36,164 nucleotides of DNA, taken from contig JAISJD010000042.1 of assembly GCA_031261705.1 (NCBI GenBank), positions 1 to 36,164 on the forward strand. The letters are read 5' to 3'. Each line of letters starts with the position of its first letter. Positions within the stretch are counted from its first letter, which is position 1. The translations under genes and the position numbers were made by a program. The notes below the pieces were generated by a model, which searched no databases, had not been told where the DNA came from, and worked only from the letters and a program-made list of their open reading frames with translations. This DNA is from Lactobacillales bacterium (GTDB lineage Bacteria; Bacillota; Bacilli; Lactobacillales; Streptococcaceae). Positions 1-7,565 of the stretch are shown here, piece by piece.

Positions 1-42
1 AAAACTGGCAGCGAATTATCAGTAAAATCTAGATACATAGAG

Positions 43-81
43 AAAAACAGACCAGAAAATCAAATTTCGATTTTCTGGTCT
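43..81 (-). terminator. Rho-independent terminator (hairpin of repeat copy 1)
   Basis: A perfect 13-bp stem with a 7-nt loop is followed by five T on the minus strand. It can end transcription coming out of the peptide-export operon. The plus-strand side is also fairly T-rich (TCTATTTATTTT), so it may work in both directions. Confidence 0.6.
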
Positions 82-119
82 ATTTATTTTGGCGAACTAG
101 AACTTATTGTCCCAGCCTC
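49..119 (-). repeat. Intergenic repeat: GAGGCTGGGACAA box plus hairpin, copy 1
   Basis: Read on the minus strand, the box GAGGCTGGGACAA (119 to 107) is followed after 25 nt by a perfect 13-bp stem, AGACCAGAAAATC with loop GAAATTT (81 to 49), and then a T-run (TGTTTTTC). The same box with a different long hairpin lies at the other window edge on the plus strand. The unit looks like a dispersed intergenic module that also acts as a terminator. Confidence 0.65.
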
Positions 120-153
120 ACTGACTCATTCTTTTAGAGAGTTTTCTCACCCA

Positions 154-240
154 CATCATTTGACAAAGAGCCTTTATTTATCAGATTTAGGTGTCACCAC
201 CATCATTTGACAAAGAGCCCAAAGAGCCCAAAGAGCCTCT
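154..240 (-). repeat. Direct repeats resembling ISL3-family IS ends
   Basis: On the minus strand GGCTCTTTGTCAAATGATG occurs twice exactly (219-201 and 172-154). The upstream copy is preceded by two more tandem GGCTCTTTG units, giving three in a row. GGCTCTTTG followed by a TCAAAT-like string resembles terminal inverted repeats of ISL3-family insertion sequences as I recall them; no transposase is present. Serial insertion into its own end, or slippage, would give this pattern. The family assignment is from memory. Confidence 0.4.
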
Positions 241-433
241 TTTTTGCCTACTATTGATTATATTTTAGATTAGTTTAATTCTATTAAATAATCTTTAAGC
301 CAGTTTTTAAACTCATTCAATATTAATTTTTGCTGCTGAAATACTTTCTTTGTATGAATAGATAAATCTTTTTTTAACTTATTCAGATAAAGAAAAAATA
401 AACAACTAATTTTCTTTAACTAAAGCAAACGGA
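241..433. other. AT-rich stretch without a supported gene
   Basis: This stretch lies downstream of the exporter gene on the minus strand. It shows no convincing hairpin. A minus-strand frame of about 49 codons is open from about 419 to 270, but it lacks an ATG, GTG or TTG near its beginning and has no ribosome binding site. Confidence 0.5.
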
Positions 434-2542
434 TCAACTAAAGTTTATAACACAATCGACATTGGAAGAAATTGTATCATCATGAGAAACATAAATTCTC
501 AAACAAGATTTTAAATCATTTTCGATAAAATGCATAATTCTCATTTTACTGTCAGTGTCTAAGTTACTCAAAGCTTCATCCAGTAATAAAATAGCTGGTT
601 TTCTCAGTAACGCACGGACAATTCCAATTCTCTGTTTTTGACCGCTTGACAGGTTCTCGCCGTTCTCTAAAACTAAACTATCTATTCCATTAGAAAAAGT
701 ATCCGTCATTTCATTTATTCCAATTACTCTCAAAAGTTTGTTGAAATATTGTTCATCAAAGTCTTCAATTCCTAAAAGTAAATTATCTCTAATTGTTCCC
801 GACATAAGAAATGGATTGCTTGAAACATGTGATACATGCTGCCGATAACTTTCCTTTCGTATATCTTTATCATTTAGTAAGATAATTCCTTTATCTGGTC
901 TATATAAGGAAGAAATAATATTTAATAGAGTAGTCTTTCCACTACCGCTTTTACCAATTATCGCATAAGAGGTTCCCATATTGAATTTCATAGAAAAGTC
1001 GCTAATAATACTCTCGTCAGCTGCATACGAAAAATATATATTTTGAAATTCAATTGATTCTAAATATTCTCTATCCTGGCTAAAAAATTCCTGAGTCTCG
1101 CTTATACTATCCATAACATCACTTAGTTTTCTCACCATCACAACAACATTTTGAATTTCTCTTTGAAAATCAATGATATTCCTAACAGGAGATGTATAGA
1201 AAGTGATTAACGTTATGAATGTAATCAAAGAGCCCAAACTCAACTTTTCATCAACGACCAGAGAACTTCCTTGCCATAAAACAAAAATAACGCCAACCGA
1301 TTCTAACCAAGTGATCAAACTAGCTTGTGTATTTTGTAAAATAACGCTATATTTACCAGTATTGGTAAATGACTTAGCTCTTTTCATGAATTTATTTAGA
1401 AATAGCTCTTCACTTTGGAGGAGTTTTATCGTTTCAAAACCTGTTAAAACTTCATTTAGAACATTCAAAGATCGGGCATTTTTCTCTATTAATTCACTAT
1501 TCAATTTATTTAAAGGCTTGATAAATATTAGGCTAATAATCATGTAGCCAATAAGTATTATGGTTGTTGTAAGAAACAAAGTTTTGCTTATCATGAATAA
1601 TATAACTCCACCTGCAATTGCAACAAAAATTTCTAGAAAAATTGACAGTACCAGCCTTGTAACCACTTGTTGAACCTGCGTTGTTATATTATATCGAGTG
1701 ATAAGTTCCCCAGAATCCCTGCCCTTTAAACTTACAGCTTTCATAAAAAGGATTTTCTTAAAAAAGCTATTAAATAAATCATCGTTCATTCTTTTTGAAA
1801 CTTTAGCTATAAAAAAGGAACGAAAAATACTAAGTATCATTTGAAATACATATAATAGAACAATAGCCCAGATAAGGTAATGAAAATTATATAATATACC
1901 ATGAGTTACCCCTTCAAGAAAAGTATGATCGTGATTTTCTTGAACGAATTTCCCATCATTTAAAATAAAAGCATCTATAATACGCTGATAAGAAAAACTT
2001 CCCAAAAATGAAAAGACAGCCATAAAAATAGAGAAGAGAATTACTATAGTCAGAATTAACTTTTCTTTTATCAAAATTGATACATACTGTGATGAAAAAT
2101 TTCTATTGTCTTTAACAAAGTTATCTGTTCTATCAAAGACAACAATATAGTTTTCCCATATTTTTTTAAACTCGTCATACGTATATTTTTTCATACCTTT
2201 TGCAGGATCAAATACTTTCATAGCACTATTGGTACATTTTTCTATCACCAAAAAATGTGCTAATCCTGTGTCAAAAACAACTAAAGAAATGAATGGTAAA
2301 GTAATCTCATTGTTTTCAATCCCATCTATCAATTCTTCAAATGTTCCCTCTAATGCTTTAGCCTCTAATCCAATTTGATTCCCCGCCTCAACAAGACCTT
2401 GAAGAGTAGTACCGGTTGTGTTACTTCTCGTCAAGTCTCTAGCGGCCGCCAAAGTCAGGCTCTTTCCATGCAAATTTGCTAACGTTGCGAAAGCCGCTGC
2501 GCCACAATCTCTTTGTTCATTTTGTCTAACCCTTCTTATCAT
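434..2542 (-). CDS. C39 peptidase-containing ABC exporter (bacteriocin/peptide processing transporter)
   Basis: This is a 702-residue membrane exporter that cleaves double-glycine leaders and pumps out the mature peptide. The N-terminal C39 domain (about 1-140) has Q7, catalytic C13 in RDCGAA, H96 in GLAHFLV and D112 in VFDP. It is followed by a six-helix transmembrane region (about 155-450). The C-terminal ABC ATPase has Walker A GKSGSGKTT, signature LSSGQKQR and Walker B AILLLDEA. Length matches the family. Its start overlaps the permease stop by 4 nt (ATGA), so it is the last gene of a five-gene minus-strand operon. The 34-residue double-glycine peptide at 4494-4598 is the obvious substrate. 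No RiPP modification enzyme is adjacent. Confidence 0.93.
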   Translation of the reverse strand: MIRRVRQNEQRDCGAAAFATLANLHGKSLTLAAARDLTRSNTTGTTLQGLVEAGNQIGLEAKALEGTFEELIDGIENNEITLPFISLVVFDTGLAHFLVIEKCTNSAMKVFDPAKGMKKYTYDEFKKIWENYIVVFDRTDNFVKDNRNFSSQYVSILIKEKLILTIVILFSIFMAVFSFLGSFSYQRIIDAFILNDGKFVQENHDHTFLEGVTHGILYNFHYLIWAIVLLYVFQMILSIFRSFFIAKVSKRMNDDLFNSFFKKILFMKAVSLKGRDSGELITRYNITTQVQQVVTRLVLSIFLEIFVAIAGGVILFMISKTLFLTTTIILIGYMIISLIFIKPLNKLNSELIEKNARSLNVLNEVLTGFETIKLLQSEELFLNKFMKRAKSFTNTGKYSVILQNTQASLITWLESVGVIFVLWQGSSLVVDEKLSLGSLITFITLITFYTSPVRNIIDFQREIQNVVVMVRKLSDVMDSISETQEFFSQDREYLESIEFQNIYFSYAADESIISDFSMKFNMGTSYAIIGKSGSGKTTLLNIISSLYRPDKGIILLNDKDIRKESYRQHVSHVSSNPFLMSGTIRDNLLLGIEDFDEQYFNKLLRVIGINEMTDTFSNGIDSLVLENGENLSSGQKQRIGIVRALLRKPAILLLDEALSNLDTDSKMRIMHFIENDLKSCLRIYVSHDDTISSNVDCVINFS

Positions 2543-3207
2543 TCATTATCCCCCTTGCTTTTTCGCACTACGTAATTATAATACTGATTCCTAAGTTTTA
2601 AATACATGTTAAGTATAAGTACAAGCAACAATAACAATGACAATCCAAGACAAATTAAGTCATAATAGAAAAAAAAGCTAAGTGGGTTAATCAAGTATTG
2701 TGATACCCAATCAGTCAAAAAAGCATAATATATTATTGAATATATTACATTCACTACCCCCATACCTAAAATATAAGCACCAACTATCGCAACAACGTGC
2801 TCTCCAATAAACTCTAGCGTTAAAATGGCAGGAGATACACCTAAAATTGATTTAATATTTAGCTCTTTTGATTCTAAAATACGCTCTCTTTTCAAAGAAA
2901 TAATAGTGAAAAAAAATACGTATATGATACTAGTAATTAAAATGATTAAACTCCCAACTTCCAGTATTGTTAAGAGCAACACCAAATCATCTCCAGTATT
3001 GGGGTTAAGTAATTTTTCTAGTAATGGAATTTTATCGTTCTGGTTTTCTTGAATCATTCTGAATAGATAAAAGAAAAAATATGCCCTAAGCATTAGAAAA
3101 AACAAGGTTACTGAAAAGAAGATGGGAATAAAAAACCTTGAAAAAATCAATTTATTCTTAATTATTCTATTTTGAATAATCTTCATTGAACTTTTTAGTT
3201 GATTCAT
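2539..3207 (-). CDS. FtsX/MacB-like ABC transporter permease
   Basis: The protein has 222 residues with four predicted membrane segments (about 26-46, 75-103, 136-160 and 180-206). The cytoplasmic stretch after segment 2 (RERILESKELNIKSILGVSP) resembles the coupling region of FtsX-fold permeases. It begins inside the end of the ATPase gene (41-nt overlap) behind a GGAGAAAGG ribosome binding site and overlaps the exporter start by 4 nt. With the LolD-like ATPase it forms a MacB-type complex. In peptide operons such complexes usually remove the peptide from the producer membrane (immunity), but that role is inferred. It is short and lacks a large extracellular domain. Confidence 0.8.
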   Translation of the reverse strand: MNQLKSSMKIIQNRIIKNKLIFSRFFIPIFFSVTLFFLMLRAYFFFYLFRMIQENQNDKIPLLEKLLNPNTGDDLVLLLTILEVGSLIILITSIIYVFFFTIISLKRERILESKELNIKSILGVSPAILTLEFIGEHVVAIVGAYILGMGVVNVIYSIIYYAFLTDWVSQYLINPLSFFFYYDLICLGLSLLLLLVLILNMYLKLRNQYYNYVVRKSKGDNE

Positions 3208-3880
3208 ACCTTTCTCCTTTTTCCACTTTCTGAATTTTCATGTTTTGGATTTTATAAATATTTTTTTCATTTTTAGGAATAAGTGCATAATCATGTGTAA
3301 CTACAATTGCGGTTACGTTTCTTTTTAAAGAGGTCTCGTTAATAATATTCATAATTTCCCTAGCCTTAATCGGATCAAGATTTCCTGTTGGTTCATCAGC
3401 AAGGATAAGTGAAGGTTCTTTTATTAATGCTCGTGCAATCGCCACTCGTTGTTGTTCTCCAATTGATATCTGGTCACAGTAATTATTGAGCTTCTTCTCT
3501 ATTCCTAACTCATATGCAATTTTTTGCACTTGCTTCTTGATTTTTTCTGACGATTCATTTTGAATATGAAGAACATAAGCAATATTTTCAAATACAGTTA
3601 AAGATTCTATCAATCGGAAATCTTGAAAAATAAAACCTATCTTTCTTCTATTTGAAAGAACACTCTGGAGGCTATCGTATATTAGCTCTTCATTATCTAA
3701 TTCTATCTTTCCTGAAATAACAGGCAATTCTCCAAATATTGCTTTGAGTAATGTAGATTTCCCCTCTCCACTTTTTCCAATCACATAGCTAGTTTTATGG
3801 CTAGGAAACGTCTGTGTCACATCTACGAGAATATCTCTTCCTGAAAGCGACTGTATTACTACCTCTTGCAACTGAATCAT
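3167..3880 (-). CDS. ABC transporter ATP-binding protein, LolD/MacB type
   Basis: This 237-residue ATPase has Walker [12 protein letters not shown] near residues 35-45, signature [15 protein letters not shown], Walker [14 protein letters not shown] and switch His in VVTHD. The ADEPTGNLD form is typical of the LolD/FtsE/MacB group that pairs with FtsX-fold permeases, and such a permease follows with a 41-nt overlap. The start is supported by GGAGAAGG upstream. Within the peptide operon it most likely powers self-protection or sensing rather than export, because export has its own C39 transporter. Confidence 0.9.
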   Translation of the reverse strand: MIQLQEVVIQSLSGRDILVDVTQTFPSHKTSYVIGKSGEGKSTLLKAIFGELPVISGKIELDNEELIYDSLQSVLSNRRKIGFIFQDFRLIESLTVFENIAYVLHIQNESSEKIKKQVQKIAYELGIEKKLNNYCDQISIGEQQRVAIARALIKEPSLILADEPTGNLDPIKAREIMNIINETSLKRNVTAIVVTHDYALIPKNEKNIYKIQNMKIQKVEKGERYESTKKFNEDYSK

Positions 3881-3892
3881 ATTTACCTTCTC

Positions 3893-4360
3893 CTATTCTA
3901 AATAGACATTGTAATGCTTTGTCCTTTTTCTATCACCATTATTATAATTAAAAGTAAAAAGAACGGTATCAGTTTCAGAATTTAAAATAAACTGATACGT
4001 CAATTCCTTTTCTTTGCTTAACGTGAAAGGTTCAGAGGGATTAAGGACAGTGAGCGTTTGATTATTCTGGGTCGCACTAATACTAAAAATATTATTATCA
4101 ATTTCCATCTCTTTTTTTGATAATTGATTCACCAGTACAAAAGTCAGCGAGATAGCAGAGTTATCTCCCGCATTTAATTGTTCAATTTCCTTTAATTGGA
4201 CATCCAAATCTAGTAATTTGATCACTTCATTTGAAAAAGTTTCTATAACTTTTCCGTCATCGGATTTTGTATCATCTTCTATTAAATTTTCAGGTTTCAT
4301 ACAAGCAGTGAATAATATTAATAAAACGCCTAAAATTAGTGTTATATATAGTTTTTTCAC
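3893..4360 (-). CDS. Small lipoprotein of the peptide operon (possible immunity component)
   Basis: I take the GTG at 4360 as start because GAGGAG lies 7 nt upstream; a GTG 15 nt earlier is in frame but overlaps that site. The 155-residue product starts with a lipoprotein signal, KKLYITLILGVLLILFTAC, with C20 as the lipidated Cys. The mature part is acidic and then beta-rich with alternating polar and aliphatic residues, resembling Ig-like lipoprotein domains of the DUF4352/DUF5067 kind; that resemblance is weak. It lies between the peptide gene and the ABC ATPase. An outer-face immunity or substrate-capture role is inferred from position. Confidence 0.7.
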   Translation of the reverse strand: MKKLYITLILGVLLILFTACMKPENLIEDDTKSDDGKVIETFSNEVIKLLDLDVQLKEIEQLNAGDNSAISLTFVLVNQLSKKEMEIDNNIFSISATQNNQTLTVLNPSEPFTLSKEKELTYQFILNSETDTVLFTFNYNNGDRKRTKHYNVYLE

Positions 4361-4386
4361 AGTCCAACTCCTCACTTAAATAAAGA

Positions 4387-4410
4387 AGAATACTATGATT
4401 ATAGTATTCT
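4387..4410 (-). terminator. Attenuator-like hairpin between peptide gene and the rest of the operon
   Basis: A perfect 10-bp stem AGAATACTAT with a 4-nt loop is followed on the minus strand by TCTTTATTT. It lies after the peptide stop and 26 nt before the lipoprotein start. Partial termination here would give much more peptide mRNA than exporter and immunity mRNA. Alternatively it protects the peptide mRNA 3' end. Confidence 0.6.
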
Positions 4411-4493
4411 CCTAACAATTGATTAATCAATGTGCACCAGAATTTTTAAGACCAATAAGAAATAAATATATGCAGTGAATTTGTTTGAACATG

Positions 4494-4598
4494 TTATAAA
4501 TAACCACCCTTATTTCCCCCACCAGCTCCGCAATTCCAACAATGCCAGTGAAATCCACCCTTAACAGAACGAGCTCGCAATTCAGTTATCGCTTTCAT
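4494..4598 (-). CDS. Double-glycine leader peptide (candidate bacteriocin or signal precursor)
   Basis: This is a 34-codon gene. A perfect AGGAGG lies 8 nt before the ATG. The precursor is a 15-residue leader (MKAITELRARSVKGG) ending in Gly-Gly, with Val at -4 as C39 substrates favour, followed by a 19-residue core. The core has an aromatic, His/Cys-rich half (HWHCWNCG, two Cys in CxxC spacing plus H17 and H19) and a Gly-rich tail with GGG and KGG. It is the first gene of an operon with a C39 exporter, which makes it the likely substrate. No lanthionine, radical-SAM, cyclodehydratase or glycosyltransferase gene is adjacent, so a disulfide, bound metal or no modification is expected. The leader is short and lacks the usual Glu-Leu at -8/-7. 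I do not recognise the core as a known bacteriocin. Confidence 0.72.
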   Translation of the reverse strand: MKAITELRARSVKGGFHWHCWNCGAGGGNKGGYL

Positions 4599-4642
4599 TT
4601 AGAACTCCTCCTATAAAGTTGGAATATTATGGATATTACAAC

Positions 4643-4688
4643 TTTAGTCTAAACTATTTATTATATATTATCAATAAAACTCTTGATA
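4643..4688 (-). promoter_or_regulatory. Putative promoter and operators of the peptide operon
   Basis: On the minus strand TATAAT (4665-4660) is a perfect -10. The hexamer 17 bp upstream is TATCAA (4688-4683), a poor -35. That hexamer is one half of the inverted repeat TATCAA-N8-TTGATA (4688-4669). Downstream, the 11-bp palindrome TTTAGACTAAA (4653-4643) sits at the expected transcription start. A good -10, a poor -35 and symmetric sites suggest an activator-dependent or repressible promoter. The inference rests on sequence only. Confidence 0.45.
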
Positions 4689-4739
4689 TATTTTTTTTAA
4701 TTTATTTCAAAAAATATATTAATTTTTACTAAATATAGT

Positions 4740-5110
4740 GGTGTTAGGATGATTTAGTGGACACATTTTATCAGAGGAATTTATAATATTCTTCGAAAGG
4801 GATGTATCCAAATGAATCGTTATCCAAAAGAACATGTCTTTTTAAACAGATTTAAATTCATCTAAATAGCGTTAAAACAACAAGTCTTCCCCTTATCAAA
4901 GTTATTCGTTTTTGAGTGGGAATAAACTATAAAATAGAAATGAAGTTTTTAAACTGATTTAATAGGGATTTACGAGTTGTAGAATGGATAGAAACAACTA
5001 AAATTAAGAGAGTTTCCCACCAAAAGCCCCACCAAGAAAAACATCTTGATGCAAGTTTGCTTAGCATGGAGGGAACACATGCGGGAAGTAAACAAATTTA
5101 TGCCAAATAG
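4740..5110 (+). mobile_element. Decayed IS3-like insertion sequence
   Basis: A string AGTGGACACATTTTATCAG (4756-4774) is followed by GAAAGGGATG and an ATG at 4812 opening MNRYPKEH, then a stop at 4865. This looks like the left end and orfA start of an IS3-family element. Further on, a start-less frame (4958-5110) ends with GTHAGSKQIYAK, which resembles the early part of an IS3 orfB (GTYG-RRI-type motif). The middle is missing. The family assignment is tentative. Confidence 0.35.
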
Positions 5111-5151
5111 GCAATCGCAGACTACACTGGATGTAGCAGTGATTGCCTATT
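5106..5151 (-). terminator. Hairpin downstream of the Mga-like gene
   Basis: AATAGGCAATC and GATTGCCTATT form an 11-bp perfect stem around a 24-nt loop that has a further TACA/TGTA pairing. It lies 43 bp past the stop of the regulator gene. T-runs on either side are weak, so termination is likely but not certain. Confidence 0.5.
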
Positions 5152-5193
5152 AATTTTGCATTCTTTACAATAAATGCCATTTTGATTATAAAT

Positions 5194-6660
5194 CTATTTG
5201 GTTGAAGCATGTTTAAATTGACTATCAGCTAATTGATAAAAGAAATTTTCTAAATCAGAGTAATTCCAATCTCTATATAATGAAGAGACATTGAAAAATG
5301 GAACATTTTTATATTTTTTAGAGGGTGTCCAATCTGATATGATTCCGTCTGGTCTGGAAGTAGACATGATTTCCCCATACATAATCTTAACTGGAACTAC
5401 AGCACTTCTTTCTATTTGCCAAGCCAATTGTTCTAATTGGAGTGAAGAAAAATTAGCTTGGATTAAAAGCTTAATAGGGCGTTTATGTGCTTTGAAGATT
5501 CCAAGTAAAATAGTTCCATAGTGATAATATAATGTTGGGAAATGTTGTATTAATTTTTTTATGTCTTTATTTTCTAAACAAAGTTTATTAATGAATTGGG
5601 CGATTAGTGCATAATCATTTGGTCTATTTTCTTTAATTTTTTTTTCAATACTTTGGATTCCCAAGGTTCTTTGACGTCCTTTGAAAACGGAAGCAGCCCT
5701 ATGAAGATAATATAAGTTAATTTGTAAAAATTTTACTTCAATTGTTCTTAACTTAAATGGCAATGTTCTATTTGCTATATCAATAAATGCTTGAATAGAC
5801 GATGAATTTTCATTATCTGGTTTCCAATTAATTTTTTTAACTTTTTCAGCAGTTAGTAGATTACTACAACAGCCTAGAAAATAGAGATAACGACATTCCG
5901 CTTGTTTTGATTCAATGGTCGGACAATTATTAAAAAAATCTATTTCATTCATTTTGTCGGAAAAATATTTATAACTAACATAAGGGTGATCTGGAACAAT
6001 AAACTCCTTCTCTGATGTGATAAAATGGCCATTTTTAGTCCGAATCTGAGAAATATATACGTTCAGTCTAATTTTTAATAATGTAAAGTAATCTAATTTA
6101 GGGTCAATCTCCAATAGTAATTTTGTTACTTTATTTAACATTGGATTTTCTGTAATAATGTCTTCTTCTTGCAATCCCCAAAATAGAGCATGAAAGAAAA
6201 ATCTGATTTCATATTCTTCTCCACGAAGAAATTCTTTCCCTTGAAATTTCACTTCTAAATTATATTCTTCAAGAAATTCATCCAATTGTTTTATGTGAAC
6301 TGAAAAAGCTCCTCTACTAATTCCTAAATCAAAGCATAAATTAGTACAATCTATCGAATTTCCCTCAAAAATTATTTTCATGATTTGAAACTTCAATGAA
6401 TTTAGCATCATTTTATTGAGTAAACTAGCAGGTTGAAAATTTGTTGAATTGGCCATTTTAAGAATAGAATCCTCAAAAGAAAAAACTTTTTGTTCATCAA
6501 AAGATAAAAGATTTCCTACGTATTTAACAACCGTCTTTCGATTGATTCCTAGTTTTTTTTCAAGTTCAACGTGAGATAGCTCATTATTTGGAACTTTATG
6601 TATTAACTTTACCATCTTTAAAATTACTTTTGATTCATTATCTAAAAACACTTTTTCCAT
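5194..6660 (-). CDS. Mga-family transcriptional regulator
   Basis: The ATG at 6660 has GGGAGG upstream; an in-frame extension to 6774 adds 38 residues encoded by a poly-A/T stretch and lacks a site. The 488-residue product carries two N-terminal helix-turn-helix regions (about 29-50, with LGINRKTVVKYV, and about 104-130, with LGISRGAFSVHI), then a long helical middle like PRD modules. The C-terminal part (about 400-488, with KLLIQANFSSLQLEQLA) resembles the EIIB-like end of Mga/AtxA proteins. Such proteins are usually activators of surface or virulence genes, tuned by PTS phosphorylation. It is divergent from the pilus operon and about 600 bp upstream of the peptide operon on the same strand. 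Confidence 0.82.
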   Translation of the reverse strand: MEKVFLDNESKVILKMVKLIHKVPNNELSHVELEKKLGINRKTVVKYVGNLLSFDEQKVFSFEDSILKMANSTNFQPASLLNKMMLNSLKFQIMKIIFEGNSIDCTNLCFDLGISRGAFSVHIKQLDEFLEEYNLEVKFQGKEFLRGEEYEIRFFFHALFWGLQEEDIITENPMLNKVTKLLLEIDPKLDYFTLLKIRLNVYISQIRTKNGHFITSEKEFIVPDHPYVSYKYFSDKMNEIDFFNNCPTIESKQAECRYLYFLGCCSNLLTAEKVKKINWKPDNENSSSIQAFIDIANRTLPFKLRTIEVKFLQINLYYLHRAASVFKGRQRTLGIQSIEKKIKENRPNDYALIAQFINKLCLENKDIKKLIQHFPTLYYHYGTILLGIFKAHKRPIKLLIQANFSSLQLEQLAWQIERSAVVPVKIMYGEIMSTSRPDGIISDWTPSKKYKNVPFFNVSSLYRDWNYSDLENFFYQLADSQFKHASTK

Positions 6661-6807
6661 TAGATTACCTCCCTTGACCGTAAAAATGTATAAATCACTT
6701 GTTGAGTTTATCACATATATAAAAATTTGATTTCTATTTTTTTTCTTGCTATCTAAAAAAAAAAAAGCAAACAAATAAAACGATTAGTATTAATATTAAG
6801 GGTGTTA

Positions 6808-6919
6808 TAAAATGCGTTCTGGTTTCTTCATGCATTTTGAGGCACTCTTTCCCTAAACGAGTTATCTTTGTGGTTCCCCCGACTCAAATGAATGATTCAA
6901 AAAATCAGAACGTATTTTA
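6808..6919. repeat. Long inverted repeat between regulator and pilus operon
   Basis: TAAAATGCGTTCTGGTTT (6808-6825) is complementary to 6902-6919 at 16 of 18 positions, the two mismatches being G-T wobbles in RNA. The first arm can alternatively pair with GCATTTT (6832-6838) over 7 bp. Between the arms, the minus strand reads GGGGGAACCACAAAG. It could be a small inverted-repeat element, or a leader structure for the regulator gene (minus) or the pilus operon (plus). No clear -10/-35 pair for the pilus operon was found here. Confidence 0.55.
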
Positions 6920-6937
6920 CTGTAAGTGATGTGATTA

Positions 6938-7507
6938 GTGAAATTGAGAAAAAAATTTGATGAACTTATGAGAAGAAATAGAATGTCGCCAAAAGTGATG
7001 TATAAAAAACAACAACGTAGAAAAAAAACAAAGAATCTTATTTTTTCAGTATTATTAGGTCTTTTACTCGCAATTATTTTGGTTTTTTTAACTCATATTA
7101 GGATACATAGAGTGGTTGGAGAGTCAATGGCTCCCGCTATAGGAGATAAAGAATGGACAATAGTGAATAAAGTGAATGTGATAGAAGTGAATGATATTAT
7201 TGTATTTCGTCCTCCAAGGTCTATTTGTAAACAAAATGAAAAATGGGTGAAACGAGTAGTTGGTTTACCAGGAGAAACTATTATTATCCAAGGAGATGAG
7301 TTAATGGTTAGTTCAGCTGATGGAAGAAGTATTCGGATAATCCATTTGGAACAAAAATTAGAAAAGCAAGACGTATTTGAAGGGGAAATCCCAAAAAATA
7401 AATATTTCGTGTTAGGAGATAATCAAAAAAATTCTATAGATAGCCGAAAATTTGGCTTGATAAGGAAAAAAAGTATTGAAGGAAAAGTGATTTGGGAAAA
7501 CAGGTAG
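6938..7507 (+). CDS. Type I signal peptidase, first gene of the pilus operon
   Basis: This 189-residue membrane serine protease removes Sec signal peptides on the outer face. After a basic N-terminus, one transmembrane helix (about 34-52) precedes the catalytic Ser63 in VGESMAP. The general base is Lys105 in KRVVGLPGE, and box E is GDNQKNSIDSR (160-170). Length matches small Gram-positive SipS/LepB enzymes with one anchor. The GTG at 6938 is the longest start; the ribosome binding site is weak and ATGs at 6968 or 6983 are possible. Prepilins need PilD instead, so this enzyme probably serves the secreted glucosaminidase or other exported operon products, or is a general paralogue. Confidence 0.9.
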   Translation: MKLRKKFDELMRRNRMSPKVMYKKQQRRKKTKNLIFSVLLGLLLAIILVFLTHIRIHRVVGESMAPAIGDKEWTIVNKVNVIEVNDIIVFRPPRSICKQNEKWVKRVVGLPGETIIIQGDELMVSSADGRSIRIIHLEQKLEKQDVFEGEIPKNKYFVLGDNQKNSIDSRKFGLIRKKSIEGKVIWENR

Positions 7508-7565
7508 GGTTAAAATTTCGTGATTTTTATCAATATTAATAATTATTTTTGAAAGGAAGAGTGCA

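Noticed and set aside
270-419. Start-less minus-strand frame of about 49 codons after the exporter gene
   Set aside because: It has no start codon or ribosome binding site; kept only as a possible remnant.
4494-4505. Second Gly-Gly (residues 31-32) as the C39 cleavage site
   Set aside because: Cleavage there would leave a two-residue product; the first Gly-Gly gives a 19-residue core.
6860-6895. GGGGGAACCAC on the minus strand as part of a c-di-AMP riboswitch
   Set aside because: The second conserved block (GGGGUGAAUC-like) and the pseudoknot arrangement were not found.
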